Shown here piece by piece: positions 28,576-38,558 of a stretch of DNA of 64,000 nucleotides; position 1 is the first letter of the stretch; each line of letters starts with the position of its first letter. Under the pieces are notes generated by a model, which saw nothing but the letters and a program-made list of their open reading frames with translations, was not told the origin of the DNA and searched no databases. The DNA is from Methylomarinovum tepidoasis (GTDB taxonomy: Bacteria > Pseudomonadota > Gammaproteobacteria > Methylococcales > Methylothermaceae). Made by a program: the position numbers and the translations under genes. The stretch lies in the NCBI RefSeq assembly GCF_030294985.1, contig NZ_AP024718.1:248001-312000 (forward strand). Reading direction: 5' to 3'.

Positions 28576-28905
28576 ATGAACGAACTCGATCCGATCGTCG
28601 GCAACTGGTATCTGGATCTGGAAACCGATCAGAAATTCGAGGTCGTCGCCGTCGACGAGGATTCCGGCGCCATCGAAATCCAGTACCACGACGGCAACAT
28701 CGACGAACTGGACTTCGACGCCTGGCAGGAGCTGAACCTGGAACCCATCGAGCCCCCGGAGGACTGGGCCGCCCCCCTGGACGACGTGGAGCCGGACGAC
28801 ATTCCCTATTCGGAGATGGGTCTGGAGGAGGGCGGCGAGGAATGGGAGGACGGGGACTTCCCTGCCCGCGGCGATGACGACGCCTTCCACGAAGAGCGGG
28901 AATGA
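28576..28905 (+). CDS. small acidic protein, DUF6763-like
   Basis: A 109-residue very acidic protein (NELDPIVGNWYLDLETDQKFEVVAVDEDSGAIEIQYHDG near the start; EDWAAPLDDVEPDDIPYSEMG later). The ribosome site ACGGAGG precedes ATG 28576. I recognise it as a short family common in gammaproteobacteria that I associate with DUF6763; the family assignment is from memory. The stop overlaps the start of the next gene by 4 bases (ATGA), suggesting joint expression with the GH13 enzyme. Function unknown. Confidence 0.75.
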   Translation: MNELDPIVGNWYLDLETDQKFEVVAVDEDSGAIEIQYHDGNIDELDFDAWQELNLEPIEPPEDWAAPLDDVEPDDIPYSEMGLEEGGEEWEDGDFPARGDDDAFHEERE

Positions 28906-30602
28906 ACGGCCGTTTCCCCTCCGAATACCGCCAGCGCATCCGCAACCGCCTGGCATTCCTCTACGGCGAGGCGCAGGCCGACGCGCTCACCGACCACCTG
29001 TTGGAAAAGCTGGCCGGCTTCGCCCCGGAAACCCATCCGGCGCCGCCCTCGCTTTGGCGCGAGCGCGACCTGCTGCTCATCACCTACGGCGACAGCATCC
29101 GCAGCCGGGATGAAACGCCGCTGCGCACCCTGCACCGGTTTTTGACCGCGCATCTGGGCGATGCGGTCAGCAGCGTCCACATTCTGCCCTACTTCCCCTA
29201 CAGCTCCGACGACGGTTTTGCGGTCATCGACTATCTGCGGGTCAATCCCGCACTGGGCGACTGGCCCGACGTGGAGGCCATCGCCCGCGACTTCCGCCTG
29301 ATGACGGATCTGGTCATCAACCACGTCTCCAGCCGGCACGCCTGGTTCCAGAACTATCTGCGCGACCTGGACCCGGGCCGCGACTATTTCATCGAAGTCG
29401 ATCCCGGCACCGATCTGTCACAGGTGGTCCGCCCCCGCACCACCCCGCTGCTGACCCGTTTCGAAACCGTGCGCGGCCCGCGCTGGCTCTGGACCACCTT
29501 CAGCCCGGACCAGATCGACGTCAACTTCCAGAACCCCAAGGTCCTGTTCGAATACCTGGACATTCTGCTGTACTACCTGGGCAAAGGCTCCCGGATGATC
29601 CGCCTCGACGCCATCGCCTACCTGTGGAAGAAGATCGGCACCCCCTGCATCCATCTGCCGGAAACCCACGAGGTGGTCAAGCTGCTGCGGGACGTGGTGG
29701 CGCAGGCGGCCCCGGACACCCTGCTCATCACCGAAACCAACGTCCCCCACCGGGAGAACATCAGCTATTTCGGTCAGGGGGACGAGGCCCACGTGGTCTA
29801 CCAGTTCCCCCTGCCGCCCCTGGTGCTCCACGCCCTCTACACCGGCGATGTCGGCTATCTCAACCATTGGGCGGCGAACCTGGAACCGCCGCCCCCGGGC
29901 TGCACCTTCCTCAACTTCCTCGCCTGCCACGACGGCATCGGCCTGCGGCCCCTGGAGGGGATCGTCCCGCCCGAGGAGATCGACCGCCTGGTGGCCGGGA
30001 TGCAGGAACTGGGCGGGCTGGTTTCCTGGCGCGCTACCCCCGACGGCGGCCGCGCCCCCTACGAGCTCAACATCGCCTGGTTCAGCGCCATGCAGGGCAC
30101 CGCCAAGGGCCGCGACGGCCTGGCCGTCGAACGGCACCGCTGCGCCCACGCCATCATGCTGGCGCTGCAGGGCATCCCCGCCTTCTACATCCTCAGCCTG
30201 CTGGGCACCGAAAACGACCGCGAAGGCGTCGAGCAAACCGGCGCCCCCCGGGCCATCAACCGCCACAAATGGGACCTGGACGCGCTCCAGGCCCGCCTGG
30301 CCGATCCCCACTCCCCCCAGGCCCGTGTGTTCACCGAGCTGCGCCGTCTGGCCGGACTACGCCGCCGGCAGCCAGCCTTCCACCCCGACGCCCCGCAGCA
30401 GGTCCTCGACCTGGATCCTGCCATCTTCGCCGTCCGCCGCCAGACGGAAAGCCAGACTCTGCTGGCGTTCCACAACGTCACCGCCACCCCCCGCCTGATC
30501 CCGCTACCCGGCGGCCAGTGGCACGAGCTGTTGAGCGGCGAACGGGTGGAGGCGGAAATCGCCCTGCCGCCCTATGGGGTAGCTTGGCTGGCGCTGGCCT
30601 AG
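28902..30602 (+). CDS. GH13 subfamily 18 phosphorylase (sucrose- or glucosylglycerate-phosphorylase-like)
   Basis: A 566-residue alpha-amylase-fold enzyme resembling sucrose phosphorylase. Catalytic residues are visible: nucleophile Asp236 in RMIRLDAIAYLWKK, acid/base Glu278 in LLITETNVPHRENISYFG, and transition-state Asp344 in ACHDGIGLRP. An N-terminal HILPYFPYSSDDGFAVIDY block and EQTGAPRAINRHKWD are family hallmarks. GH13_18 members phosphorolyse sucrose, glucosylglycerate or related glucosides. The facing GpgS-like gene, overlapping by 4 bases at the 3' ends, makes glucosylglycerate the favoured substrate; this is inference. Confidence 0.85.
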   Translation: MNGRFPSEYRQRIRNRLAFLYGEAQADALTDHLLEKLAGFAPETHPAPPSLWRERDLLLITYGDSIRSRDETPLRTLHRFLTAHLGDAVSSVHILPYFPYSSDDGFAVIDYLRVNPALGDWPDVEAIARDFRLMTDLVINHVSSRHAWFQNYLRDLDPGRDYFIEVDPGTDLSQVVRPRTTPLLTRFETVRGPRWLWTTFSPDQIDVNFQNPKVLFEYLDILLYYLGKGSRMIRLDAIAYLWKKIGTPCIHLPETHEVVKLLRDVVAQAAPDTLLITETNVPHRENISYFGQGDEAHVVYQFPLPPLVLHALYTGDVGYLNHWAANLEPPPPGCTFLNFLACHDGIGLRPLEGIVPPEEIDRLVAGMQELGGLVSWRATPDGGRAPYELNIAWFSAMQGTAKGRDGLAVERHRCAHAIMLALQGIPAFYILSLLGTENDREGVEQTGAPRAINRHKWDLDALQARLADPHSPQARVFTELRRLAGLRRRQPAFHPDAPQQVLDLDPAIFAVRRQTESQTLLAFHNVTATPRLIPLPGGQWHELLSGERVEAEIALPPYGVAWLALA

Positions 30603-31810
30603 GCGTTGTCCTCCTCGACCGCCTGGTAAAGCCGTTCGAGGAAATCGGGCAGAGCGCTCACCACCCGGTTCCAGCTGGGAATGAAAGGGGTTTCCATCGG
30701 GTTTTCCAGAAACTGTTCGCCGGCGAGCCAGATGTGCTGGGCGAACAGTTCCACCATCTGCTCCTCGGCGTGACGGTCGAAAGCCAGGCCGTTGATGCGG
30801 GCTTCGCTGTAGTAGCGATCGACGAAATCCAGGGCGATGCGGTAGTAGGTGGCCTTGAGGGCGCGAAAGGTTTCCTGGTGGAGGACACAGCCCATGGTCG
30901 CCAGTTTACGGTAGAGCGCCTTGCAGATGTCCATGCTCATCTTCGCCAGGCCGGCCTCCGGATTGTCCTGGGACACCGGCTGGTGCTTGTGGTCGTAGGC
31001 GTCGGCGATCTCCACCTGACAAAAATGGCTGTGGGCCTGGTTGCGGTGGACTTCCGACAGCACCCCGATCTCCAGGCCCCAGTCGCTCGGGATGCGGATC
31101 TCCCGCACCACGTCCACGCGCATGGAGAACTCCCCCGCCAGGGGATAGCGGAAGCTGTCGAGGAATTCCAGATAGTCCAGCGGGCCGATGACGGTCTTCA
31201 GCGCCCGCACCAGGGGCGTCAGCATCAGCCGGGTGACGCGGCCGTGGATGCGGCCGTCGGCGACGCGGTAGTAATAGCCCTTGCAGAAACGGTAGTTGAG
31301 GGCCGGATTGGCCACCGGATAGAACAGTCGCGCCGGCATCTCGCGGCTGTAGGTGAGAATGTCGCAATCGTGCAGGGCGATGACGTCGGCCTTGCCGGAG
31401 GCGATGACGTAGCCGTAACAGTACCAGACGTTGCGTCCCTTGCCCGGCTCCTGGGGCGCCAGCCCCTGGGAGGCGAGCAGCTGGTCCAGTTCCCGCAGGC
31501 GCGGCCCGTCGTGCCACAGGATGCGGTGATGCTGGGGCAGGCGGTCGAAAAATTCCCGGGCGTGGCGGAACTGGTCCTCGTCGGCCCGGTCGAGTCCGAT
31601 GACGATCTCGTTCAGATACGGCACCTGGGCCAGTTCCTCCAGGATCGCCGGCAGCGCCCGGCCTTCCAGCTCCGAATACAGCGACGGCAACACCAGCGAC
31701 ATGGGCCGGTGGCGGGAGAAGCGGATCAGCTCCTCCTCCAGATCCTCAAGCGGCCGGTCCGACAGACGGTGCAGCGTGGTAACGACGCCGTTCTGAAAGA
31801 AATCTCCCAT
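30599..31810 (-). CDS. glycosyltransferase, glucosyl-3-phosphoglycerate synthase-like (GpgS)
   Basis: A 403-residue GT-A glycosyltransferase of the GpgS/GT81 kind. The DxD-type metal motif is HDCD (Asp148-Cys-Asp150) after KGRNVWYCYGYVIASGKADVIAL, with a SLVLPSLYSELEG donor-binding N terminus and YPLAGEFSMR and DWGLEIGVLSEV acceptor-side blocks. GpgS makes glucosyl-3-phosphoglycerate from an NDP-glucose and 3-phosphoglycerate, the precursor of glucosylglycerate. No phosphatase gene (GpgP) is adjacent. It lies at the end of a minus-strand run hupE-uvrA-uma2-gpgS and is convergent with the GH13 gene. Confidence 0.82.
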   Translation of the reverse strand: MGDFFQNGVVTTLHRLSDRPLEDLEEELIRFSRHRPMSLVLPSLYSELEGRALPAILEELAQVPYLNEIVIGLDRADEDQFRHAREFFDRLPQHHRILWHDGPRLRELDQLLASQGLAPQEPGKGRNVWYCYGYVIASGKADVIALHDCDILTYSREMPARLFYPVANPALNYRFCKGYYYRVADGRIHGRVTRLMLTPLVRALKTVIGPLDYLEFLDSFRYPLAGEFSMRVDVVREIRIPSDWGLEIGVLSEVHRNQAHSHFCQVEIADAYDHKHQPVSQDNPEAGLAKMSMDICKALYRKLATMGCVLHQETFRALKATYYRIALDFVDRYYSEARINGLAFDRHAEEQMVELFAQHIWLAGEQFLENPMETPFIPSWNRVVSALPDFLERLYQAVEEDNA

Positions 31811-31839
31811 TCACTCCTCCCCGTTACATCCCCAGCCGG

Positions 31840-32403
31840 TCAAAACACGTCTTCATACAGCTCACCCATGCCGATGGTCAATTCCAGGGCGGCCAGCGGG
31901 ATCTCCCCGTCGTCGGCGTCGTAGCCGTGCAGCAGCCAGTCGTCACCGAAACGGCGATAGACATCCACCGCGATGCGATTCGGATCGATGAGCCAGTATT
32001 CCTGCAGATCGGGCGACTGGCGGTAGCAATGGAACTTGCGGCCGCGGTCGAAAAGCTCGGTGGAAGGGGAGACCACCTCGGCGACGAACAGGGGGTGACG
32101 CTTGTAGAGGCGCTCGTCCCGGTCGCGCCGGTCGCAGGTGACGAACACGTCGGGATAGAAGAAGGCGTCGGCGGCATCGATGCGCAGTTTCATGTCCGCC
32201 ATGAAGGTGCGGCAGGGGGTGCCGCGCAATTTTGCCTTCAGGAAACTGGCCAGATTCAAGGCCACGATGTTATGGCGGTCGGTGCCGCCTACCATGGCCC
32301 AGATCTCACCGGCCAAGTATTCGTGCTTGATCTCGAAGCTTTTCTGCTCGAAGTCGAGGTATTCCTCAGCCGTGAGCCTGGATTCTCGCTTGACCGCGGT
32401 CAT
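31840..32403 (-). CDS. Uma2-family (DUF820) putative endonuclease
   Basis: A 187-residue PD-(D/E)XK-fold protein of a family abundant in cyanobacteria and scattered in other bacteria. Features: [13 protein letters not shown] at the N terminus, [74 protein letters not shown]. The start ATG has GGAGGCG upstream and lies 38 bases inside the uvrA end. Function of Uma2 proteins is not established; the uneven distribution suggests past horizontal transfer. Confidence 0.85.
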   Translation of the reverse strand: MTAVKRESRLTAEEYLDFEQKSFEIKHEYLAGEIWAMVGGTDRHNIVALNLASFLKAKLRGTPCRTFMADMKLRIDAADAFFYPDVFVTCDRRDRDERLYKRHPLFVAEVVSPSTELFDRGRKFHCYRQSPDLQEYWLIDPNRIAVDVYRRFGDDWLLHGYDADDGEIPLAALELTIGMGELYEDVF

Positions 32404-35245
32404 CGCACGCCTCCGCAGACGTTTGCCGCCATTCTAACAGTTTGGGACGGAGAAAACGGCCGGTATGGGAAGCCGGGTTTTCCGCCACCTGCCACGGCGT
32501 TCCGGCGGCGATCACCCGGCCGCCGCCGGCCCCGCCCTCCGGGCCCAGATCGACGATCCAGTCGGCGGTCTTGATGACATCAAGGTTGTGCTCGATGACG
32601 ATCACGGTATTGCCCTGGTCGCGCAGGCGGTGCAGCACCGCAAGGAGCTGGCGGATGTCGTGGAAATGCAGGCCGGTGGTGGGCTCGTCGAGGATGTAGA
32701 GGGTGCGGCCGGTGTCGCGCTTGGACAGCTCGCGCGCCAGCTTGACCCGCTGGGCCTCGCCGCCGGAGAGGGTGACGGCGTTCTGCCCCAGGGTGATGTA
32801 ACCCAGCCCCACGTCCATCAAGGTCCGAAGCTTGCGTGCGATGACCGGCACCGCGTCGAAGAAGCCCAGGGCCTCCTCCACGGTCATTTCCAGAACCTCG
32901 TGGATGGTCTTGCCCTTGTAGCGAATCTCCAGGGTTTCGCGGTTGTAGCGCTTCCCCTTGCAAACGTCACAGTGGACGTAGATGTCCGGCAGGAAGTGCA
33001 TCTCCACCTTGATGACGCCGTCCCCCTTGCAGGCCTCGCAGCGCCCGCCCCTGACGTTGAAGCTGAAGCGCCCCGGGGTGTAGCCGCGGGCGCGGGCTTC
33101 GGGGGTGGCGGCGAACAGCTCGCGGATGGGGGTGAAGAGGCCGGTGTAGGTGGCCGGATTGGAACGGGGCGTGCGGCCGATGGGGCTCTGGTCGATGTCC
33201 ACCACCTTGTCCAGATGCTCGAGGCCGTCGATGCCGTCGCAAGGCGCCGGGGTCAGGTCGGCGCCGTTGAGGCGGCGAGCCACTGCCGGATACAGGGTGT
33301 CGTTGACCAGGGTGGACTTGCCGGAACCGGAAACGCCGGTGACACAGGTGAACAGGCCGACGGGGAAGGCCACGTCGATACCTTTGAGATTGTTGCCGCG
33401 GGCACCGCGCACCACCAGCTGACGCTTGGGGTCGGGCGGCCTCAGGGAATTCGGCACCTCGATGCGTTCGGCCCCACTCAGATAGCGGCCGGTGAGGGAC
33501 TCGGGCACGGTGCAGACGGCCTCGGGCGGGCCTTCCGCCACCACCCGTCCCCCGTGAACGCCGGCGCCGGGACCGATGTCCACCACGTGATCGGCGGCGC
33601 AGATGGCGTCCTCGTCGTGCTCCACCACGATCACGGTGTTACCCAGATCGCGCAGGTGGATCAGGGTGTCGAGCAGGCGCTGGTTGTCGCGCTGGTGCAG
33701 GCCGATAGAGGGCTCGTCGAGGACGTACATCACCCCCACCAGCCCGGCACCGATCTGGCTCGCCAAGCGGATGCGCTGGGCCTCCCCGCCGGAGAGGGTG
33801 TCGGCGCTGCGGTCGAGGCTCAGATAGTCGAGGCCGACGTTGACCAGGAACGACAGACGGGTGCGGATCTCCTGGACGATCTTCTCCGCCACCCGGCCGC
33901 GCCGCCCCGGCAGGCGCAGATCCTCGAAAAAGGCCAGACAGTCGCGGATCGACAGGGCGGTCAGCTGCGGCAGACTGCGGTCGGCGACGAAGACGTGGCG
34001 CGCCGCCAGGCCCAGGCGGGTGCCGCCGCACTCGGGACAGGGCCGCGAGGCCAGATACTTGGCCAGTTCCTCGCGCACCACGTTGGAATCGGTCTCCCGG
34101 TAGCGCCGTTCCATGATCGGGATCACCCCCTCGAAGGGATGGCGCTTGACCTTGCCGCGGCTGCCGAAGTAGCGGAATTCGATCACCTCCCCGCCGCTGC
34201 CGTGGAGGATCACCCGGCGTACGGCCTCGGGCAGCTGTTCGAACGGCATTTCGAGATCGAACCCGTAGTGGGCCGCCAGGGAGCGCAGCAGGGCGAAGTA
34301 GAAGGCGTTGCGCCGGTCCCAGCCGCGGATCGCCCCCGCGGCCAGGCTCAGCTTGGGATTGGGGACGATCTTGTCGGGATCGAAATAGGGCTGCATCCCG
34401 AGGCCGTCACAGGCCGGACACGCCCCCTTGGGATTGTTGAAGGAGAAGAGGCGCGGCTCCAGTTCCTCCAGGGCGTAGCCGCATTCGGGACAGGCGTACT
34501 GATCGGAGAAGGTCAGCACCTGGGTGGGATCGTCCATACTCACCACGGTGACGATGCCGCCGGTGAGCTTGAGGGCGGTTTCCAGGGATTCGGCCAGCCG
34601 CGGGCCCAGATCGTCGCGGATGCGGAAGCGGTCCACCACCACCTCGATGGTGTGTTTTTTGCGCAGGTCCAGCCGGGGCGGGTCGTCCAGGTCGTAGATC
34701 TCACCGTCGATGCGGGCCCGGATGAAGCCCTGGCCGCGCAATTCCTCCAGCAACTGCACGTATTCCCCCTTGCGCGCGCGCACCACCGGCGCCAGCAGCA
34801 TCCACCGGCTTCCCGCCTCCAGGGCGAGGATCGCGTCCACCATCTGGCTGACGGTCTGGGCCTCCAAAGGAAGGCCGTGTTCGGGGCAGCGGGGGGTGCC
34901 GGCGCGGGCGAACAGCAGGCGCAGGTAGTCGTAGATTTCCGTCACCGTACCCACGGTGGAACGGGGGTTGTGGGAGGTGGATTTCTGCTCGATGGAGATC
35001 GCCGGGCTCAAGCCCTCGATGTGGTCCACGTCGGGCTTTTCCATCATCGACAGAAACTGGCGCGCATAGGCCGACAGCGACTCCACGTAGCGGCGCTGCC
35101 CCTCGGCATACAGGGTGTCGAAGGCCAGCGACGACTTGCCCGAGCCGGACAGCCCGGTGATGACGATCAGCTTGTCGCGGGGCAGATCCAGATCGATGTT
35201 CTTGAGGTTGTGGGTGCGGGCCCCACGAATGCGGATGTGATCCAT
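32366..35245 (-). CDS. uvrA: excinuclease ABC subunit UvrA
   Basis: A 959-residue damage-recognition ATPase of nucleotide excision repair. Two ABC modules are seen: Walker [29 protein letters not shown] near the N terminus and [17 protein letters not shown] in the second half, each with an LSGGEAQR signature. Zinc-binding cysteines occur in [14 protein letters not shown]...CPACDG and CEACKGDG...CDVCKGK. It is slightly longer than the usual 940 because of a C-terminal tail ([22 protein letters not shown]) that overlaps the Uma2 start. uvrA next to an MFS gene and ssb is a conserved gammaproteobacterial grouping. Confidence 0.97.
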   Translation of the reverse strand: MDHIRIRGARTHNLKNIDLDLPRDKLIVITGLSGSGKSSLAFDTLYAEGQRRYVESLSAYARQFLSMMEKPDVDHIEGLSPAISIEQKSTSHNPRSTVGTVTEIYDYLRLLFARAGTPRCPEHGLPLEAQTVSQMVDAILALEAGSRWMLLAPVVRARKGEYVQLLEELRGQGFIRARIDGEIYDLDDPPRLDLRKKHTIEVVVDRFRIRDDLGPRLAESLETALKLTGGIVTVVSMDDPTQVLTFSDQYACPECGYALEELEPRLFSFNNPKGACPACDGLGMQPYFDPDKIVPNPKLSLAAGAIRGWDRRNAFYFALLRSLAAHYGFDLEMPFEQLPEAVRRVILHGSGGEVIEFRYFGSRGKVKRHPFEGVIPIMERRYRETDSNVVREELAKYLASRPCPECGGTRLGLAARHVFVADRSLPQLTALSIRDCLAFFEDLRLPGRRGRVAEKIVQEIRTRLSFLVNVGLDYLSLDRSADTLSGGEAQRIRLASQIGAGLVGVMYVLDEPSIGLHQRDNQRLLDTLIHLRDLGNTVIVVEHDEDAICAADHVVDIGPGAGVHGGRVVAEGPPEAVCTVPESLTGRYLSGAERIEVPNSLRPPDPKRQLVVRGARGNNLKGIDVAFPVGLFTCVTGVSGSGKSTLVNDTLYPAVARRLNGADLTPAPCDGIDGLEHLDKVVDIDQSPIGRTPRSNPATYTGLFTPIRELFAATPEARARGYTPGRFSFNVRGGRCEACKGDGVIKVEMHFLPDIYVHCDVCKGKRYNRETLEIRYKGKTIHEVLEMTVEEALGFFDAVPVIARKLRTLMDVGLGYITLGQNAVTLSGGEAQRVKLARELSKRDTGRTLYILDEPTTGLHFHDIRQLLAVLHRLRDQGNTVIVIEHNLDVIKTADWIVDLGPEGGAGGGRVIAAGTPWQVAENPASHTGRFLRPKLLEWRQTSAEACDDRGQARIQAHG

Positions 35246-35251
35246 ACCGGC

Positions 35252-35857
35252 TCAGAGCATCTCCATCGGCATCAGCAGTTCGTAGAGGATGTGGACCCCG
35301 ATCCCGGCCACCCCAGCGCCGAGGTAGCGGAGCCACCGGTCCCCGGAAGGCAGGCGCTCGGCGGTCAGGCCGATGGCGACCCCGGTCAGGTGCATGGCGA
35401 CGGTGCCGGTGACGAAGCCGAGGGTGAACCAGACCGGCTCGGCCACTTCCGGCATCTCGGTGCCGTGGGCATGGCCGTGGAAGATGCCGAAAAAGCCGGC
35501 CAGCCCCAATCCCACCGCCACGGGGATGTGGCCGTGGGCCGCCAGGGCGATGCCGAGCAGGATCACCGACAGGGTGATGCCCAGCTCCACGAACGGCCAG
35601 TAAATCCCCAGAATGCCCAGGACCCCGCCCAGAATCATGCAGCTGACGAAAGCCGCCGGCACCAGCCAGATCGCCCGCCCACCGAGCTGGGCGCTGAGAA
35701 TGCCGACGCTGACCATCGCCAGCAGATGGTCCAGCCCCAGAATCGGATGCAGCAGCCCCGAAGTGAAGCCGCTGCCGCCGGCGGCATGGGCCTCGGCCAG
35801 CCCCGGCAGCCACAGCAGACAGACGATCGCAGTACGCAGCAAATCCCGTTTCAACAC
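35252..35857 (-). CDS. HupE/UreJ family nickel/cobalt transporter
   Basis: A 201-residue membrane protein. I chose GTG 35857 because AGGGGGA sits about 7 bases upstream and a signal peptide follows (MLKRDLLRTAIVCLLWLPGLAEAHA); the frame is open further upstream without a ribosome site. After the cleavage site come the family motif HPILGLDHLLAMVSVG and FHGHAHGTEMPE, with about six membrane helices. HupE/UreJ proteins import Ni2+ or Co2+ for hydrogenase or urease; no such enzyme is in the window, so the metal is uncertain. It is 6 bases upstream of uvrA. Confidence 0.87.
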   Translation of the reverse strand: MLKRDLLRTAIVCLLWLPGLAEAHAAGGSGFTSGLLHPILGLDHLLAMVSVGILSAQLGGRAIWLVPAAFVSCMILGGVLGILGIYWPFVELGITLSVILLGIALAAHGHIPVAVGLGLAGFFGIFHGHAHGTEMPEVAEPVWFTLGFVTGTVAMHLTGVAIGLTAERLPSGDRWLRYLGAGVAGIGVHILYELLMPMEML

Positions 35858-35963
35858 AACCGGTCCCCCTACATCGAAATCGACCATTTTAACAAGACTG
35901 TCCCGGACCGGCGCCGTTCCCCTTCTGTTAAAATGACCCGATCCATCGACCAACCGAACACCC

Positions 35964-37355
35964 ATGACCCGAACCGAAAAACGCGCCGCCGTCGGTCTGG
36001 CGCTGATCTTCGCCCTGCGGATGCTGGGGCTGTTCATGATCCTGCCGGTGTTCGCCCTGTTTGCCGGCGAGCTGGAAGGCGCCACCCCCAAACTGGTGGG
36101 GCTGGCCATCGGCGCCTACGGCTTCACCCAGGCACTGCTGCAGATTCCTTTCGGGCTGCTGTCGGACCACATCGGCCGCAAAACCGTGATCGCCGCCGGC
36201 CTGCTGCTGTTCGCTGCCGGCAGCGTGGTGGCCGCCGAGGCCCACGACATCTGGCAGGTGATCGCCGGCCGCGCCCTCCAGGGTAGCGGCGCCATCGCCG
36301 CCGCGATCATGGCCCTGGCCGCGGACCTGACCCGGGAGGAACAGCGCACCAAGGTCATGGCCATGATCGGCATGAGCATCGGCCTGGCCTTTGCGGCGTC
36401 GATGGTGGCCGGCCCGGTGGTGGGTCACTGGCTGGGATTGTCCGGCCTGTTCTGGAGCACCGCCGCGCTCGCCGTGCTGGGGCTGATCATCCTGGTCACC
36501 GTGGTGCCGACACCGACGGTGGTACGCTTCCATCGAGATGCCGAGGTCCAGCCGGCCCGCTTCACCAGCGTGCTGACCCATGCCGACCTGCTACGCCTGG
36601 ATTTCGGCATCCTGTGCCTGCACGCCATGCTCACCGCCACCTTCATCGCCGTGCCGCTGGCCCTGAAACAGTACGCCGGCCTGCCGCCGCTGCGCCACAG
36701 TTATGTCTATCTGCCGGTGATGGCGGCGTCCATCGTGCTGATGGTGCCCCTGGTGATCGCGGCGGAAAAGCGCCACAAGATGAAGGTGGTGTTTCTGACC
36801 GCCATCGGCCTCATCGCCCTGGCCCAGCTCGGCCTGCTGCGCTACCACACCGAGCTGGCCGGCATCGTCGCCGGGCTGCTGGTGTTCTTCACCGGCTTCA
36901 ACTTGCTCGAGGCGCTGCTGCCGTCGCTGATCTCCAAGACCGCGCCGGTGGATCTCAAGGGCACCGCCATGGGGGTGTATTCCAGCAGCCAGTTCTTCGG
37001 CGCCTTCCTCGGCGGCGCCCTGGGCGGCTGGGTCCACGAACACTACGGGCTGGCGGCGGTGTTCGCCGCCTGTGCCGCCCTGGCGGGCCTGTGGGGCCTG
37101 GTCGCCCTGGGGATGAAACCACCCCGGCCGGTGAGCAGTCTATTGCTGCACGTCGAGGTGAGCGACCGGCGTCAGGCGCAGAAACTGGCCCACAAACTGC
37201 GCAAGCTGCCCGGCGTGGTCGAGGCGGTGGTGGTCCCGGAAGAAGGGGTCGCCTATCTGAAGATCGACAAACAGCGGGTGAACCGCGAGCGCCTGGAAGC
37301 CCTGGTCGCCCGCTTCGCCCCCTCCTCCCCCGAACCCCAACCGATGGAGAGTTGA
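35964..37355 (+). CDS. YajR-like major facilitator transporter with C-terminal YAM-type domain
   Basis: A 463-residue MFS protein with about twelve membrane segments and an extra C-terminal ferredoxin-like domain (about residues 392-455: LLLHVEVSDRRQAQKLAHKLRKLPGVVEAVVVPEEGVAYLKID). The motif A loop reads GLLSDHIGRKTVI. This combination matches YajR of E. coli, a presumed drug:proton antiporter with a YAM domain; the substrate is unknown. It lies 3 bases upstream of ssb, and the uvrA-MFS-ssb grouping is also found in Pseudomonas. Confidence 0.88.
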   Translation: MTRTEKRAAVGLALIFALRMLGLFMILPVFALFAGELEGATPKLVGLAIGAYGFTQALLQIPFGLLSDHIGRKTVIAAGLLLFAAGSVVAAEAHDIWQVIAGRALQGSGAIAAAIMALAADLTREEQRTKVMAMIGMSIGLAFAASMVAGPVVGHWLGLSGLFWSTAALAVLGLIILVTVVPTPTVVRFHRDAEVQPARFTSVLTHADLLRLDFGILCLHAMLTATFIAVPLALKQYAGLPPLRHSYVYLPVMAASIVLMVPLVIAAEKRHKMKVVFLTAIGLIALAQLGLLRYHTELAGIVAGLLVFFTGFNLLEALLPSLISKTAPVDLKGTAMGVYSSSQFFGAFLGGALGGWVHEHYGLAAVFAACAALAGLWGLVALGMKPPRPVSSLLLHVEVSDRRQAQKLAHKLRKLPGVVEAVVVPEEGVAYLKIDKQRVNRERLEALVARFAPSSPEPQPMES

Positions 37356-37358
37356 ACC

Positions 37359-37847
37359 ATGGCCTCAAGAGGCGTCAACAAAGTCATCCTGCTCGGCAAC
37401 CTGGGCGCCGACCCGGAAACCCGCTACATGCCCAGCGGCGATGCGGTCACCACCCTGCGCGTCGCCACCAGCGAAACCTGGAAGGACAAACAGACCGGCC
37501 AGCAACAGGAACGCACCGAGTGGCACCGGGTGGTGCTGTTCGGCCGCCTGGCGGAAATCGCCGCCGAATACCTGAAGAAGGGCCGCCAGGTCTATATCGA
37601 GGGCCAGCTGCGCACCCGCAAATGGCAGGGCCAGGACGGCCAGGACCGCTACACCACCGAAATCGTCGCCCGCGAGATGCAGTTGCTCGGCGGCCGCGGC
37701 GGCGACAGCGGCAGTGCCTCGTTCCCTGCAGGCGACCACGGCCAGCCCGCCCCGCGTCCCCAGGCCCCGCAGCGGCCGGCGGCGCAACCGGCCCCGAGCG
37801 CCCCGCCTGTGGACGACGGCTTCGAGGACGACGACATTCCGTTCTAG
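37359..37847 (+). CDS. ssb: single-stranded DNA-binding protein Ssb
   Basis: A 162-residue protein with an N-terminal OB fold (about 1-110; [42 protein letters not shown]), a Pro/Gln/Ala-rich linker and the acidic protein-interaction tip DDDIPF at the C terminus. It coats single-stranded DNA and recruits replication and repair proteins. It begins just after the MFS gene and is divergent from uvrA at one remove. Confidence 0.97.
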   Translation: MASRGVNKVILLGNLGADPETRYMPSGDAVTTLRVATSETWKDKQTGQQQERTEWHRVVLFGRLAEIAAEYLKKGRQVYIEGQLRTRKWQGQDGQDRYTTEIVAREMQLLGGRGGDSGSASFPAGDHGQPAPRPQAPQRPAAQPAPSAPPVDDGFEDDDIPF

Positions 37848-37865
37848 GACGGACCGCGCCATCGG

Positions 37866-38558
37866 ATGGATATCCAGCCGGTTCCCGGTTTCACCCATCC
37901 GGTCAGCTCCCTCACCCACCTGATCGGCGCCGGGGTTTTCGCCCTACTGGCGGTTCCCCTGTGGCGCCGTTGTGGCGGCTGCCGGCTGTGCCGCATCACC
38001 ACGGCGGTGTTTTCCTTCACCGTGGTCCTGTTGCTGTCCATGAGCGGCGTCTATCACCTGCTCGCCACCGAAGGGACGGCCCACGAAGTGTTCCTGCGTC
38101 TCGATCACGCCGCCATCTTCGCCCTCATCGCCGGCAGCTTCACGCCGCTGCAGCCGCTGTTCTTCCGCAGCGGCTGGGGGCGCTGGGGGGTGTTGGCGCT
38201 GGTGTGGAGCCTGGCCATCGCCGGCATCGCGCTGAAGGTGACCTTCTTCGACGCCATCCCGGAAGCCCTGGGGCTGAGCCTGTATCTGGGGCTGGGCTGG
38301 CTGGGGCTGGGATCGGGCATCGCGTTAGGGCGGCGTCACGGCTTCCGCTTCATCGCGCCGCTGGTGTGGGGCGGGCTGGCCTACACTCTCGGCGCCGTCG
38401 CCGACTTCGCCCGCTGGCCGACGCTGGTGCCGGGCGTGGTCGCCCCCCACGCAGTCATGCACCTGGGGGTTCTGGGCGGGATCGGCTGTTTCTGGTGGTT
38501 CTTCTATAGCCGCCTGCCGCAGCGTCACCCGGCCCGGAAACCGTTGGTGATGGGATAG
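37866..38558 (+). CDS. hemolysin III / TrhA family (PAQR-like) membrane protein
   Basis: A 230-residue seven-helix membrane protein. The family signature is visible: GFTHPVSSLTHLIGAGVFALLAVPL at the N terminus, SGVYHLLATEGTAHEVFLRLDHAAIFALIAGSFTPL (His/Asp metal residues) and HAVMHLGVLGGIGCFWWFFY with the C-terminal histidines. TrhA is linked to membrane energetics and fatty acid homeostasis in E. coli. The gene starts 18 bases after ssb. Its end overlaps the convergent nadE by 34 bases. Confidence 0.9.
   Translation: MDIQPVPGFTHPVSSLTHLIGAGVFALLAVPLWRRCGGCRLCRITTAVFSFTVVLLLSMSGVYHLLATEGTAHEVFLRLDHAAIFALIAGSFTPLQPLFFRSGWGRWGVLALVWSLAIAGIALKVTFFDAIPEALGLSLYLGLGWLGLGSGIALGRRHGFRFIAPLVWGGLAYTLGAVADFARWPTLVPGVVAPHAVMHLGVLGGIGCFWWFFYSRLPQRHPARKPLVMG

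Noticed and set aside
32465-36286. A 1273-codon open frame on the plus strand over uvrA and hupE
   Set aside because: Antisense to UvrA with all its Walker and zinc motifs; composition is typical of a high-GC shadow and there is no recognisable domain.
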